6,872 nucleotides of DNA, taken from the NCBI GenBank assembly GCA_018065165.1, contig JAGHTV010000177.1:1-6872 (forward strand), read 5' to 3'. The stretch comes from Candidatus Sodaliphilus fimicaballi (lineage in GTDB: Bacteria; Bacteroidota; Bacteroidia; Bacteroidales; Muribaculaceae). The stretch's first letter is position 1; each line of letters starts with the position of its first letter. The translations under genes and the position numbers were made by a program. Under the pieces are notes generated by a model. It made no database searches. It saw only the letters and a list, made by a program, of their open reading frames with translations, and was not told the origin of the DNA. This document shows, in pieces, positions 1 through 6,671 of the stretch.

Positions 1-9
1 ATTAAAAAA

Positions 10-45
10 CCGGAAACTCCGGATAGCCCGGATTTACCGGGATAG
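10..45. repeat. Four tandem 9-nt CCGG units upstream of the GH2 gene
   Basis: CCGG begins at 10, 19, 28 and 37, an exact 9-nt period. The units are ccggaaact, ccggatagc, ccggattta and ccgggatag: the first four bases are fixed and the rest vary. Neighbouring CCGG cores can pair with one another (for example 10-13 with 19-22), so short RNA hairpins are possible. The array ends 28 nt before the GH2 start codon and therefore probably lies in its leader or promoter region. The period is seen directly; any function is unknown. The left boundary is not fully secure because only nine bases of the window precede it. Confidence 0.65.
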
Positions 46-73
46 CGTCAAGAAACAATAACATAACAAATAT

Positions 74-2473
74 ATGAAGAAACAATTGACATTAGCTATA
101 ATGGCGGCTGCCGCACTTAGCAGTGCAGCTCAGGCAACGAGAGATGTTTACCTCAATGACAACTGGCAGTTTACCCGCGACGGCAAGGCGTGGGAAACCG
201 TGAGTGTGCCTCACGACTGGGCCATCAGTGGACCATTTGACAAGAAATGGGACCTGCAGATAGTTCAAATCAAGGAAAACGGCGAGGAGACAGCTACCGA
301 ACACTCGGGCCGTTCGGGTTCTCTGCCCTGGATAGGTGAAGGCACCTACAAGTGCAAGTTCAAGATAGAAAAGAACTGCAAGCACGCCGAGCTTATCTTT
401 GACGGCGCCATGGCCGACGCTCATGTGTATGTCAATGGCAAGTTGGCAGGTCAATGGCCCTATGGCTACAATGCCTTCCGCGTGGATGTCACTCCCTACA
501 TGAAACGCGGCGATAACGATCTCGTGGTTAAACTCAACAACCTTGAGGAGAGCAACCGCTGGTATCCCGGTGCAGGTATCTACCGTCCCGTAAAACTCCA
601 TATGACCGAGGAGGCAGCTTCACTCGATACTTGGGGTGCTTTCATCACAACCGAGAGCATCAACGGCAAGAACGCCACCATAGATGTAAAGCACCAAATG
701 GTGGGTTGCGAGAAAGGCAAGAACTACACGCTGGCAGTGAACCTCGTTGACGACAGGGGCAGTGTAGTTGCCAGCAGCAAGAGCAATGTAGATGGCGCAG
801 GCGCCTTCCACGATGTACTGACAGTAACTAATGCACAACTGTGGTCACCCGAGACCCCCGAGCTGTACAAGGCAGTGTTCACACTCAACCGCGACGGCAA
901 GGCAATCGACAAGCAAGAAGTGAAATTCGGCATACGCACAACATCTTTCAGCAAGGAGCACGGTTTCCAACTCAACGGTGTGAGCCGCAAGTTCAAGGGA
1001 GTGTGTCTGCACCACGACCTTGGTCCACTCGGTGCCGCTGTAAACAAGGCAGCTCTCATTCGCCAGATTAAGGCCCTCAAAGAAATGGGTGCCGACGCAA
1101 TACGCACCTCTCACAACATGCCCTCGACATTGCAGATGGAAGTGTGCGACAGCCTAGGTATGATGGTGATGGCCGAGAGTTTTGATGCATGGCGCGACCC
1201 CAAGGTGAAGAACGGTTACAACCGCCTGTGGGACGAGTGGTGGGAGAAAGATATCACCAATCTTGTACTCAACCACCGCAACCACCCCTGCATCGTGATG
1301 TGGAGTGTGGGCAACGAGATTCCCGAGCAGTGGAAAGCCGAGGGTGCTGAGCGCTACAAGCACCTCATCGCACTGTGCCACAAACTGGACCCAACACGCA
1401 AGGTAACATGCGGCAGCGACCAGCCCGACGGCATCATCAACAGCGGTTTCGCTATGATTGCCGACATCCCCGGATATAACTATCGTACACCCAAATACGA
1501 AGAGACTATCAACCGCCTGCCCCAGGGATTCCTCTTGGGCTCAGAGACTGCATCTACCGTAAGTAGTCGTGGCGTTTACAAGTTCCCCGACGAGCCGGCT
1601 TGGAACCGCGAGTACCCCGACGGTCAATGCTCTGGCTACGACACCGAGTACTGCTGGTGGAGCAACCTGCCCGACGACGACTGGCGCCTGCAGGACGACT
1701 TCACATGGACAATAGGTGAATTTGTATGGACAGGTTACGACTATCTGGGCGAGCCCACCCCCTACGACAAGTACTGGCCCTCACGCAGCAGCTACTTTGG
1801 CATCCTCGACCTCGCAGGTCTGCCCAAGGACCGTTACTACCTGTACCAGAGTCACTGGAACAAGAAGCAACACACCATCCACCTGCTACCCCACTGGACA
1901 TGGCCAGGACGCGAGGGACAGGTGACTCCTGTATATTGCTACACCGACTATCCCAGCGCCGAACTCTTTGTCAACGGCAAGAGTCAGGGTCGCATAAGCA
2001 AGAACAAGGACAGCCGCCTCGATCGCTACCGTCTGCGCTGGCGCGATGTGAAGTACGAGCCCGGTGAGGTTAAGGTTGTAGTATATGACGAGAATGGCAA
2101 AAGAGCTGGCGAGAAGATTATGAAGACTGCTGGTAAGCCTGCCAAACTCATGCTCTCACCCGAGAATACAACCATCAAGGCCGACGGCAACGACCTGGCT
2201 TATGTTACCGTGAGCCTCGTGGACAAGAACGGCACATTGTGCCCCGACGCCGATGACCAACTCACATTTGAAGTAAAGGGAGCCGGCAAGTTCAAGGCAG
2301 TGTGCAACGGCGACGCAACATCACTCGAGGTGTTCACCGAGCCCACAATGAAGCTGTTCCATGGTCAACTCGTGGTAGTGCTGCAATCTAACAAGAAAAA
2401 AGGCGACATTACCCTCACTGTAAAGGACAAGAAGGGTGGCCACAAGGCATCGGTTAAAATCGCAAGCAAGTAA
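74..2473 (+). CDS. Exported glycoside hydrolase family 2 enzyme, beta-galactosidase type
   Basis: This is a retaining glycosidase that probably releases terminal beta-linked galactose (or a related sugar) from oligosaccharides in the periplasm or at the cell surface. Residues 1-21 form a Sec signal peptide (KK, hydrophobic stretch, AQA before T22) with no lipobox cysteine. A GH2 sugar-binding beta-sandwich follows (about 24-180, with RWYPGAGIYRPV), then an Ig-like domain (about 183-290) and the TIM barrel (about 295-600). The likely acid/base is E415 in WSVGNE and the likely nucleophile is E491 in LLGSETAS; RTSHN (344-348) and ESFDAW (368-373) also fit the family. Residues about 600-675 resemble DUF4982, and about 688-795 resemble the GH2 C5 Ig-like domain. 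The length of 799 aa is normal for this architecture. The start at 74 begins the signal peptide and follows an A-rich leader without a Shine-Dalgarno. No SusC/SusD partner is visible. Exact substrate is uncertain; beta-glucuronidase or another GH2 activity is possible. Confidence 0.94.
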   Translation: MKKQLTLAIMAAAALSSAAQATRDVYLNDNWQFTRDGKAWETVSVPHDWAISGPFDKKWDLQIVQIKENGEETATEHSGRSGSLPWIGEGTYKCKFKIEKNCKHAELIFDGAMADAHVYVNGKLAGQWPYGYNAFRVDVTPYMKRGDNDLVVKLNNLEESNRWYPGAGIYRPVKLHMTEEAASLDTWGAFITTESINGKNATIDVKHQMVGCEKGKNYTLAVNLVDDRGSVVASSKSNVDGAGAFHDVLTVTNAQLWSPETPELYKAVFTLNRDGKAIDKQEVKFGIRTTSFSKEHGFQLNGVSRKFKGVCLHHDLGPLGAAVNKAALIRQIKALKEMGADAIRTSHNMPSTLQMEVCDSLGMMVMAESFDAWRDPKVKNGYNRLWDEWWEKDITNLVLNHRNHPCIVMWSVGNEIPEQWKAEGAERYKHLIALCHKLDPTRKVTCGSDQPDGIINSGFAMIADIPGYNYRTPKYEETINRLPQGFLLGSETASTVSSRGVYKFPDEPAWNREYPDGQCSGYDTEYCWWSNLPDDDWRLQDDFTWTIGEFVWTGYDYLGEPTPYDKYWPSRSSYFGILDLAGLPKDRYYLYQSHWNKKQHTIHLLPHWTWPGREGQVTPVYCYTDYPSAELFVNGKSQGRISKNKDSRLDRYRLRWRDVKYEPGEVKVVVYDENGKRAGEKIMKTAGKPAKLMLSPENTTIKADGNDLAYVTVSLVDKNGTLCPDADDQLTFEVKGAGKFKAVCNGDATSLEVFTEPTMKLFHGQLVVVLQSNKKKGDITLTVKDKKGGHKASVKIASK

Positions 2474-2500
2474 ACCACCCATAACCTCAAAATAGCCTAA

Positions 2501-2555
2501 GCCTATAACGGCTATCCAGGCTATATCGGCTATATAAAGCTATCAAGGCTATAAT
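2501..2555. repeat. Six tandem 9-10 nt GGCTAT-type units abutting a start codon
   Basis: The units are gcctataac (2501), ggctatcca (2510), ggctatatc (2519), ggctatataa (2528, 10 nt), agctatcaa (2538) and ggctataat (2547). The last ends at 2555 and the ATG of the next gene is 2556-2558. The core GGCTAT is exact in four units and has one change in the other two; the last three bases vary. A single ATAGCC at 2492-2497 is the perfect reverse complement of GGCTAT and could pair with any of the four exact copies. No Bacteroides-type TAnnTTTG promoter element is seen in the 82-nt gap. The repeat is seen directly; a role in translation or RNA structure is inference. Confidence 0.78.
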
Positions 2556-3494
2556 ATGATTGAAATAGTAAAATACAATAGCTGCATGCAGGCACAATGG
2601 GACGAGGCTGTTAAGGTGTCGCGCAACGGCACATTTATGCACCATCGTGCCTTCATGGAGTATCACAGCGACCGCTTTGCCGACTATTCGCTCATGGCTA
2701 TGGACGGCAGCAAGGTGCTTGCCGTGCTGCCTGCTAACCGCGTTGACGACAAGGTGTATTCACACCAGGGTCTCACCTACGGCAGCTGGCTGGTAAGTGC
2801 CAAGTGCGATGCTGTGACTATGATGCAGGTGATGGAAGCCACAGTCAAGTATCTCAAGGACGACGGCGTGACCAAACTCATATACAAACCTGTACCGCAC
2901 ATATATCACCGCTATCCAGCCGAGGAGGACCTGTATGCCCTATTCCGCCACGGAGCAGTGCTGAGCGAGTGCAGCATTTCAACAACCATCGACCTGGACG
3001 AGCCCATCAAGTTAGACCGCGGCAACCGCCGTGCAGTCAACCTTGCCAAGCGTGCATGCGTCAATATAAGCGAGAGCGACGACTACGAAGGGTACTGGCA
3101 AGTGCTGCAAGGTGTGCTCCAGAGTCGCTACGACACCCGTCCGGTACACACCGTTGAGGAGATGCGCCTGCTGCAGTCGCGTTTCCCCAACAATATAAAA
3201 CTGTACACTGCCACAATCAATGGCGAGATAGTTGCAGGCGTGGTGATGTTCTATGCCGGACCTGTTGCTCACAGCCAGTATATAGCGGCAGCTCCTGCAG
3301 GACGCGAGAATGGAGCGTTGGCGTTGCTGTTTGACACGCTTATCAAGCAGAGTGCCGACGAGGGATATCGCTATTACGACTTTGGAATCTCGTGTGAGAA
3401 CCACGGCCAGTACCTTAACGAGGGACTTGCCCAGCAAAAGGCTCGCCTGGGTGGTCGCGGAATAGCATATAATGTATATTCAATAAAGCTGTAA
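2556..3494 (+). CDS. FemAB/GNAT-fold acyltransferase-like protein, probably glycan-modifying
   Basis: The 312-aa cytosolic protein has no signal peptide or membrane segment. Its pattern matches the FemAB-related GNAT group found in Bacteroidota surface-polysaccharide clusters: an N-terminal GNAT-like half (NGTFMHHRAFMEYHSDRF at 24-41, VLPANR at 57-62, SHQGLTYG at 69-76), a basic patch with RGNRRAVNLAKR (155-166), and a C-terminal half with YDFGIS (274-279) and LNEGLAQQKARLGGRG (287-302). Such proteins transfer an acyl or aminoacyl group; here a nucleotide-sugar or lipid-linked glycan is a plausible acceptor, inferred mainly from the flippase gene that follows. Its TAA stop (3492-3494) shares a base with the ATG of that gene, so the two are probably translationally coupled. 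The start at 2556 follows the repeat array directly; the next in-frame ATG (residue 11) would remove conserved-looking sequence. Family call is fairly firm, substrate unknown. Confidence 0.8.
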   Translation: MIEIVKYNSCMQAQWDEAVKVSRNGTFMHHRAFMEYHSDRFADYSLMAMDGSKVLAVLPANRVDDKVYSHQGLTYGSWLVSAKCDAVTMMQVMEATVKYLKDDGVTKLIYKPVPHIYHRYPAEEDLYALFRHGAVLSECSISTTIDLDEPIKLDRGNRRAVNLAKRACVNISESDDYEGYWQVLQGVLQSRYDTRPVHTVEEMRLLQSRFPNNIKLYTATINGEIVAGVVMFYAGPVAHSQYIAAAPAGRENGALALLFDTLIKQSADEGYRYYDFGISCENHGQYLNEGLAQQKARLGGRGIAYNVYSIKL

Positions 3495-4927
3495 TGTCGA
3501 AGAAAGGTGGCATATCACAACTGACGATGAAGGCGATGGGCATCTTTGGCGGTGTCCAGATGATGGGCATTGTGTGCTCCATCATACGCACCAAACTGGT
3601 TGCGATGTGGATAGGCACCGTGGGCGTAGGCCTTTTTGGACTATTCAACAACGCCCTCGAGATGCTCAACATAGCCACCAACCTAGGCATACGCAGCAGT
3701 AGTGTACGCGACATATCGCAGGCCGCCGAGCAAAAGGATAGCAACCTCATAGCGCGTATCATAGCCGTAGTGCGCAAGTGGTCGCTGTGGCTGGGACTGG
3801 GTGGCGCCACACTCACCCTAGCATTGGCACCGCTGCTCAGCCAAATCACCTTCGGGTCGCAAGACCACATCTGGGGCTTTGTAGCTCTGAGCATAGCCGT
3901 GCTGCTGATGGCACTCACCAATGGTGAGCAAGCCGTGTTCCAGGGACTGGCACAGCTCAAGAAACTGGCACGTATCACAGTGCTGGGAACCGTGAGCGGA
4001 CTGCTAGTATCAATACCATTGTTCTACTACCTGCGTGAGGACAGCGTGCTGCCATCAATCGTGGCATATGCCGTGGCCAACGCAGCATTTGCCCTGATAC
4101 TGCGTAACAAGGAGTATCCTGCCGTTAAGGTCAATCGCACCGAGACCGTGACCATGGGCCGTGAGTTTGTGAAGCTAGGCGTGTTCATGACCATAGGCAA
4201 CTTTGTGACCATACTTGCCACATATATATTTAATGCCTGGCTCAACAACCGTTCAGGAACAGGCGAGGTGGGATTGTATCAGGCAGGCTACACACTCATC
4301 AATAAATACACAGGACTCATACTCACTGCACTGGGAATGGAGTACTACCCTCGCCTGGCACGAGTGGCCCAGAGCCGCATTAAGTTGCGTGTATTTGTAT
4401 CGCAAGAGATAAACATCGCCCTGCTTGTGATGGTGCCAGTGATTGCGGCATTTGTGCTACTGCGTCAACCCATTGTCAACATCCTTTACAGCAACGACTT
4501 TATGGACATCTTGCCTTTTATCTCATGGGGCATGATGGGAATCATCTTCCGTGCCGTGTCGTGGAGCATGGCATTTGTGATACTGGCAAAGGGCTCGGGA
4601 AAGGTTTACCTGTTGACCGAGACATTGAGTGCTGTGACCGGGCTGGCACTCAACATAGTGTTCTATAACCAGTGGGGACTCGTGGGCCTAGGATATGCCT
4701 TCACGATGTGGTATGTGATATATACCGCCATCATTGCAGTGGTATACTTTGCCTACTATCGCCTGCTGCTGTCACCCATGTGCATGGCAACACTCGCATG
4801 GGCCATTGTAGTGACACTTGCCGTGGTATTGTGCACCGAGGGCGGAATGTTGCTGCCAGCAGTAGCAATAGCAATTGTGAGTACAATTGCAAATGGTTTT
4901 ATGCTGGTAAAACAGTGGAAACGATAA
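3494..4927 (+). CDS. O-antigen/lipid III-type flippase (Wzx-like, MOP superfamily)
   Basis: This 477-aa polytopic inner-membrane protein probably moves an undecaprenyl-diphosphate-linked oligosaccharide from the cytosolic to the periplasmic face of the membrane. About 12 or more hydrophobic segments are visible, for example around 14-31, 100-119, 126-142, 161-180, 228-248, 306-324, 340-364, 374-391, 395-420, 431-447 and 451-471. The N-terminus (IFGGVQMMGIVCSIIRTKLV at 17-36, GTVGVGLFGLFNNALEM, then TNLGIRSSSVRDIS at 62-75) fits the O-antigen translocase / WzxE-like family of Bacteroidota, at its usual length. The start overlaps the stop of the acyltransferase gene by one base (TAATG at 3492-3496). 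No hairpin terminator follows; the 3' flank is T-rich and runs into the greA promoter. The specific glycan cannot be named because no glycosyltransferases or polymerase are in view. Confidence 0.87.
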   Translation: MSKKGGISQLTMKAMGIFGGVQMMGIVCSIIRTKLVAMWIGTVGVGLFGLFNNALEMLNIATNLGIRSSSVRDISQAAEQKDSNLIARIIAVVRKWSLWLGLGGATLTLALAPLLSQITFGSQDHIWGFVALSIAVLLMALTNGEQAVFQGLAQLKKLARITVLGTVSGLLVSIPLFYYLREDSVLPSIVAYAVANAAFALILRNKEYPAVKVNRTETVTMGREFVKLGVFMTIGNFVTILATYIFNAWLNNRSGTGEVGLYQAGYTLINKYTGLILTALGMEYYPRLARVAQSRIKLRVFVSQEINIALLVMVPVIAAFVLLRQPIVNILYSNDFMDILPFISWGMMGIIFRAVSWSMAFVILAKGSGKVYLLTETLSAVTGLALNIVFYNQWGLVGLGYAFTMWYVIYTAIIAVVYFAYYRLLLSPMCMATLAWAIVVTLAVVLCTEGGMLLPAVAIAIVSTIANGFMLVKQWKR

Positions 4928-4950
4928 ATACATTTTTTGATTAATTTTGC

Positions 4951-4980
4951 TTGCTAGTAAGGAAAAAATTCGTAACTTTG
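4951..4980 (+). promoter_or_regulatory. Bacteroidota-type promoter for the greA-HIT operon
   Basis: TTG at 4951-4953 and TAACTTTG at 4973-4980 match the Bacteroides housekeeping consensus (-33 TTTG or TTG, about 19 nt, -7 TAnnTTTG), with a spacer of exactly 19 nt. An alternative -33 TTTG at 4946-4949 would give a longer, 23-nt spacer. Transcription should start about 6-9 nt downstream, giving a leader of roughly 85 nt before greA. It is the only clear promoter match seen in the intergenic regions of the window. Confidence 0.75.
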
Positions 4981-5011
4981 CAACGCAAATTGTGAAATGA
5001 AATAATCACGG

Positions 5012-5046
5012 GGGATCTCACAAAAGGTGAGGTTCTTCTATTTTTT
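5012..5046 (+). terminator. Terminator-like hairpin within the greA leader (possible attenuator)
   Basis: CTCAC (5017-5021) pairs with GTGAG (5027-5031) around the loop AAAAG, and the stem extends through G.U and Watson-Crick pairs to about 5012/5036, roughly 10 bp with four G.U pairs. A pyrimidine-rich run ending in TTTTTT (5033-5046) follows. Because it lies downstream of the promoter at 4951-4980 and upstream of the greA ATG (5074), it should be transcribed as part of the greA leader rather than ending the flippase transcript alone. Premature termination here could give a short leader RNA of about 55-60 nt. It may also stop read-through from the flippase. Structure is seen; regulation is inference. 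Confidence 0.55.
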
Positions 5047-5073
5047 ACTAATAACGAATAAAATACTACTATT

Positions 5074-5544
5074 ATGGCTATTAGCTATATGACCAAGGAA
5101 GGTTACGATAAAAAGATGGCCGAGCTGGCTTATCTTGAGAGCGTTGAGCGTCCCGATGTGGTACGCGCCATTGCTGAAGCACGCGATAAGGGTGACCTCT
5201 CAGAGAACGCAGAATATGATGCTGCCAAGGAAAGACAGGGAATGCTCGAGGCAAAGATTGCCGAGCTCAAGACACTCGTTGCTAACGCACGCATCATTGA
5301 CGAGACAAAGATTAGTACCGACAAGGTTCAACTGATGAACAAGGTAACCATCAAGAATGTGAAGAATGGTGCCGAGATGACATATACAATCGTTACTGAA
5401 ACCGAGGCTAACCTGAAAGAGGGTAAGATCAGTATCACAACCCCCATTGCAAAGGGTCTGCTCGATCACAAGGTGGGCGATGTTGTTGATGTTCAGGTAC
5501 CCGCTGGTGTAATGCAATTTGAAATCGTTAAAATCTCTATCTGA
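5074..5544 (+). CDS. greA: Transcription elongation factor GreA
   Basis: GreA binds the secondary channel of RNA polymerase and stimulates cleavage of backtracked RNA so that arrested complexes can resume. The 156-aa protein has the usual length and two-domain form: an N-terminal antiparallel coiled coil (about 8-75) and a C-terminal FKBP-like globular domain (about 85-156). The catalytic tip GDLSENAEYDAA (40-51) carries acidic D41 and E44, at the same positions as in E. coli GreA. The C-terminal half has the typical SITTPIAKGLLDHKVGD (119-135). The ATG at 5074 is preceded by an A/T-rich leader without a Shine-Dalgarno, and the protein starts with the expected YMT. The HIT gene starts two bases after its stop, so the two are surely co-transcribed from the promoter at 4951-4980. 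Confidence 0.98.
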   Translation: MAISYMTKEGYDKKMAELAYLESVERPDVVRAIAEARDKGDLSENAEYDAAKERQGMLEAKIAELKTLVANARIIDETKISTDKVQLMNKVTIKNVKNGAEMTYTIVTETEANLKEGKISITTPIAKGLLDHKVGDVVDVQVPAGVMQFEIVKISI

Positions 5545-5546
5545 TT

Positions 5547-5948
5547 ATGGCATCTATTTTCAGTAAAATTGTCGCTGGCGAGATTCCCAGTTACAAGTGT
5601 GCCGAGGACGAGAACTACTACGCATTTCTCGACATCAATCCCGTGGCAAAGGGTCACACACTGGTAATACCCAAGCACGAGGTCAACTACATCTTTGACC
5701 TGCCCCAAGATGAGTATCAGGGATTGTGGGCATTTGCCCGCAAGGTTGCCGAGGCTATGAAGGAAGTAATGCCTTGCGAACGCATCGCTGTAGCAGTGCT
5801 CGGTCTCGAAGTGCCTCACTGCCACATTCACCTCGCTCCCATCAACACCGAGGGCGACATGAACTTTGCAAAGCCCAAGAAGGAAGTTCCCGCCGAGGAG
5901 ATGGCCGCTATCGCCGCTAAGATTCTTGAGGCCTTCAACAAGAAATAA
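5547..5948 (+). CDS. HIT-family (histidine triad) nucleotide hydrolase
   Basis: HIT proteins are small cytosolic enzymes that hydrolyse or transfer nucleotidyl groups, for example from AMP-amines or dinucleoside polyphosphates. This 133-aa protein has the N-terminal SIFSKIVAGEIPSYK (3-17), the core FLDINPVAKGHTLVIPK (27-43), and the triad H91-C-H93-I-H95 in VPHCHIHLAPI, where H93 or H95 region residues act on the alpha-phosphate. The positions often filled by zinc-binding cysteines near the N-terminus of HINT proteins are serines here (SIFS), so no N-terminal zinc site is expected. The usual glutamine before the triad is replaced by E88 (GLEVPH). It begins two bases after the greA stop and ends at a strong terminator, so it is the last gene of a two-gene operon. 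The physiological substrate is unknown. Confidence 0.96.
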   Translation: MASIFSKIVAGEIPSYKCAEDENYYAFLDINPVAKGHTLVIPKHEVNYIFDLPQDEYQGLWAFARKVAEAMKEVMPCERIAVAVLGLEVPHCHIHLAPINTEGDMNFAKPKKEVPAEEMAAIAAKILEAFNKK

Positions 5949-5965
5949 TACACCTAATATAATAT

Positions 5966-5998
5966 GTGCCTATGATTCGCAATCATAGGCATTTTTTT
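5966..5998 (+). terminator. Strong intrinsic terminator after the greA-HIT operon
   Basis: TGCCTATGATT (5967-5977) and AATCATAGGCA (5981-5991) form a perfect 11-bp stem with a 3-nt loop (CGC), and a run of seven T follows (5992-5998). It starts about 18 nt after the HIT stop codon. It separates the operon from the outer-membrane protein gene. Confidence 0.94.
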
Positions 5999-6038
5999 AG
6001 AACCTCCATTAATACGAATCATCAAAAACAACAACCTT

Positions 6039-6647
6039 ATGAAAAAGACATTAGCATTACTTGTAATGGCAGTAATGACTCTTGCTGCTACTGCCCAGAA
6101 GGTACAATGTGGTCTCAAGGTGGGTATGAACCTCTCTACCGAGTCGGCCATTAAAGTCGAGGACTTGAAACTTGACAACAACAAGTTCAAGACAGCAGTA
6201 CACGCTGCATTTGTGGTAAACATACCTATAAGCGAGAAATTCGAAATAGAGCCCTCTCTCATGTACTCAATGCAAGGATACAAGGGACATGTTTACAAAC
6301 TTGATGACATTGTTGTAGATGATGACGAGAATGTATCAAGCCACTACCTGATGTTGCCCATCGCAGCAAAAATGTATGTGCACAAAGGGTTATACGTCGA
6401 AGTGGGTCCACAATTTGGCTACCTGCTCAAGAAGAAAGGTGCAATTGCAAACTTTCTAGACATTGTCTACACCGATAACGGTTTGACCAAGAATTTTGAC
6501 TTTGCAGTGTTTGGTGGTGTTGGTTACAAGTTTAACAACGGTGTATTTGTTGAGGGACGTTATAGCCACGGTCTCACTGAGACATCAAAGTTATTTAAAG
6601 GTGCACAAAATCGCAACATCATGGCATCAGTGGGCTACTTGTTCTAA
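6039..6647 (+). CDS. Outer-membrane beta-barrel protein (PorT-like, OMP_b-brl type)
   Basis: The 202-aa protein has a clear Sec signal peptide (MKKTLALLVMAVMTLAATA, cleavage near residues 19-20). The mature part starts with VQCGLKVGMNLST (22-34), the G-x-K-x-G-x-N opening typical of small Bacteroidota outer-membrane barrel domains. Alternating hydrophobic strands follow (FEIEPSLMYSM, GLYVEVGPQFGYLLKKKG, NFDFAVFGGVGYKFNNGVFVEGRYSHGL), and the chain ends in VGYLF; a C-terminal aromatic residue is the usual signal for barrel insertion. The length fits an eight-stranded barrel. Function is unknown; proteins of this kind are often annotated as porin-family or PorT-family without experimental role, and nothing here links it to type IX secretion. 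It sits between two terminators, so it is probably transcribed alone; no clear TAnnTTTG promoter is seen in the 40-nt gap before it. Confidence 0.86.
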   Translation: MKKTLALLVMAVMTLAATAQKVQCGLKVGMNLSTESAIKVEDLKLDNNKFKTAVHAAFVVNIPISEKFEIEPSLMYSMQGYKGHVYKLDDIVVDDDENVSSHYLMLPIAAKMYVHKGLYVEVGPQFGYLLKKKGAIANFLDIVYTDNGLTKNFDFAVFGGVGYKFNNGVFVEGRYSHGLTETSKLFKGAQNRNIMASVGYLF

Positions 6648-6671
6648 GTGCAATCACGAAACAAAATAATG

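Noticed and set aside
1..22. Minus-strand intrinsic terminator (CCGGA/TCCGG stem followed by six T at the left edge)
   Set aside because: It has the right shape for leftward transcription, but the stem is only 5 bp, it is built from the 9-nt repeat itself, and no leftward gene lies to its right.
92..601. Long minus-strand open frame of 169 codons opposite the GH2 gene
   Set aside because: It is a shadow of a well-supported GH2 coding region; its translation shows no family pattern.
2501..2554. The repeat array read as a tripeptide-repeat peptide (GGC TAT nnn, giving G-Y-x)
   Set aside because: The 9-nt period does keep frame for three units, but there is a stop at 2498-2500, no start codon, and the 10-nt unit breaks the pattern.
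10..2555. CRISPR array or insertion-sequence ends
   Set aside because: The repeats are too short and adjacent with no spacers, and there is no transposase or target duplication.
3415..3978. Minus-strand open frame of 187 codons opposite the flippase and acyltransferase genes
   Set aside because: It overlaps two confidently assigned genes and its composition (rich in S, R, M, P) is typical of antisense reading.
5999..6038. Promoter of the outer-membrane protein gene
   Set aside because: The gene must be expressed somehow, since it follows a strong terminator, but no TAnnTTTG-like element is visible in this gap, so no site is called.
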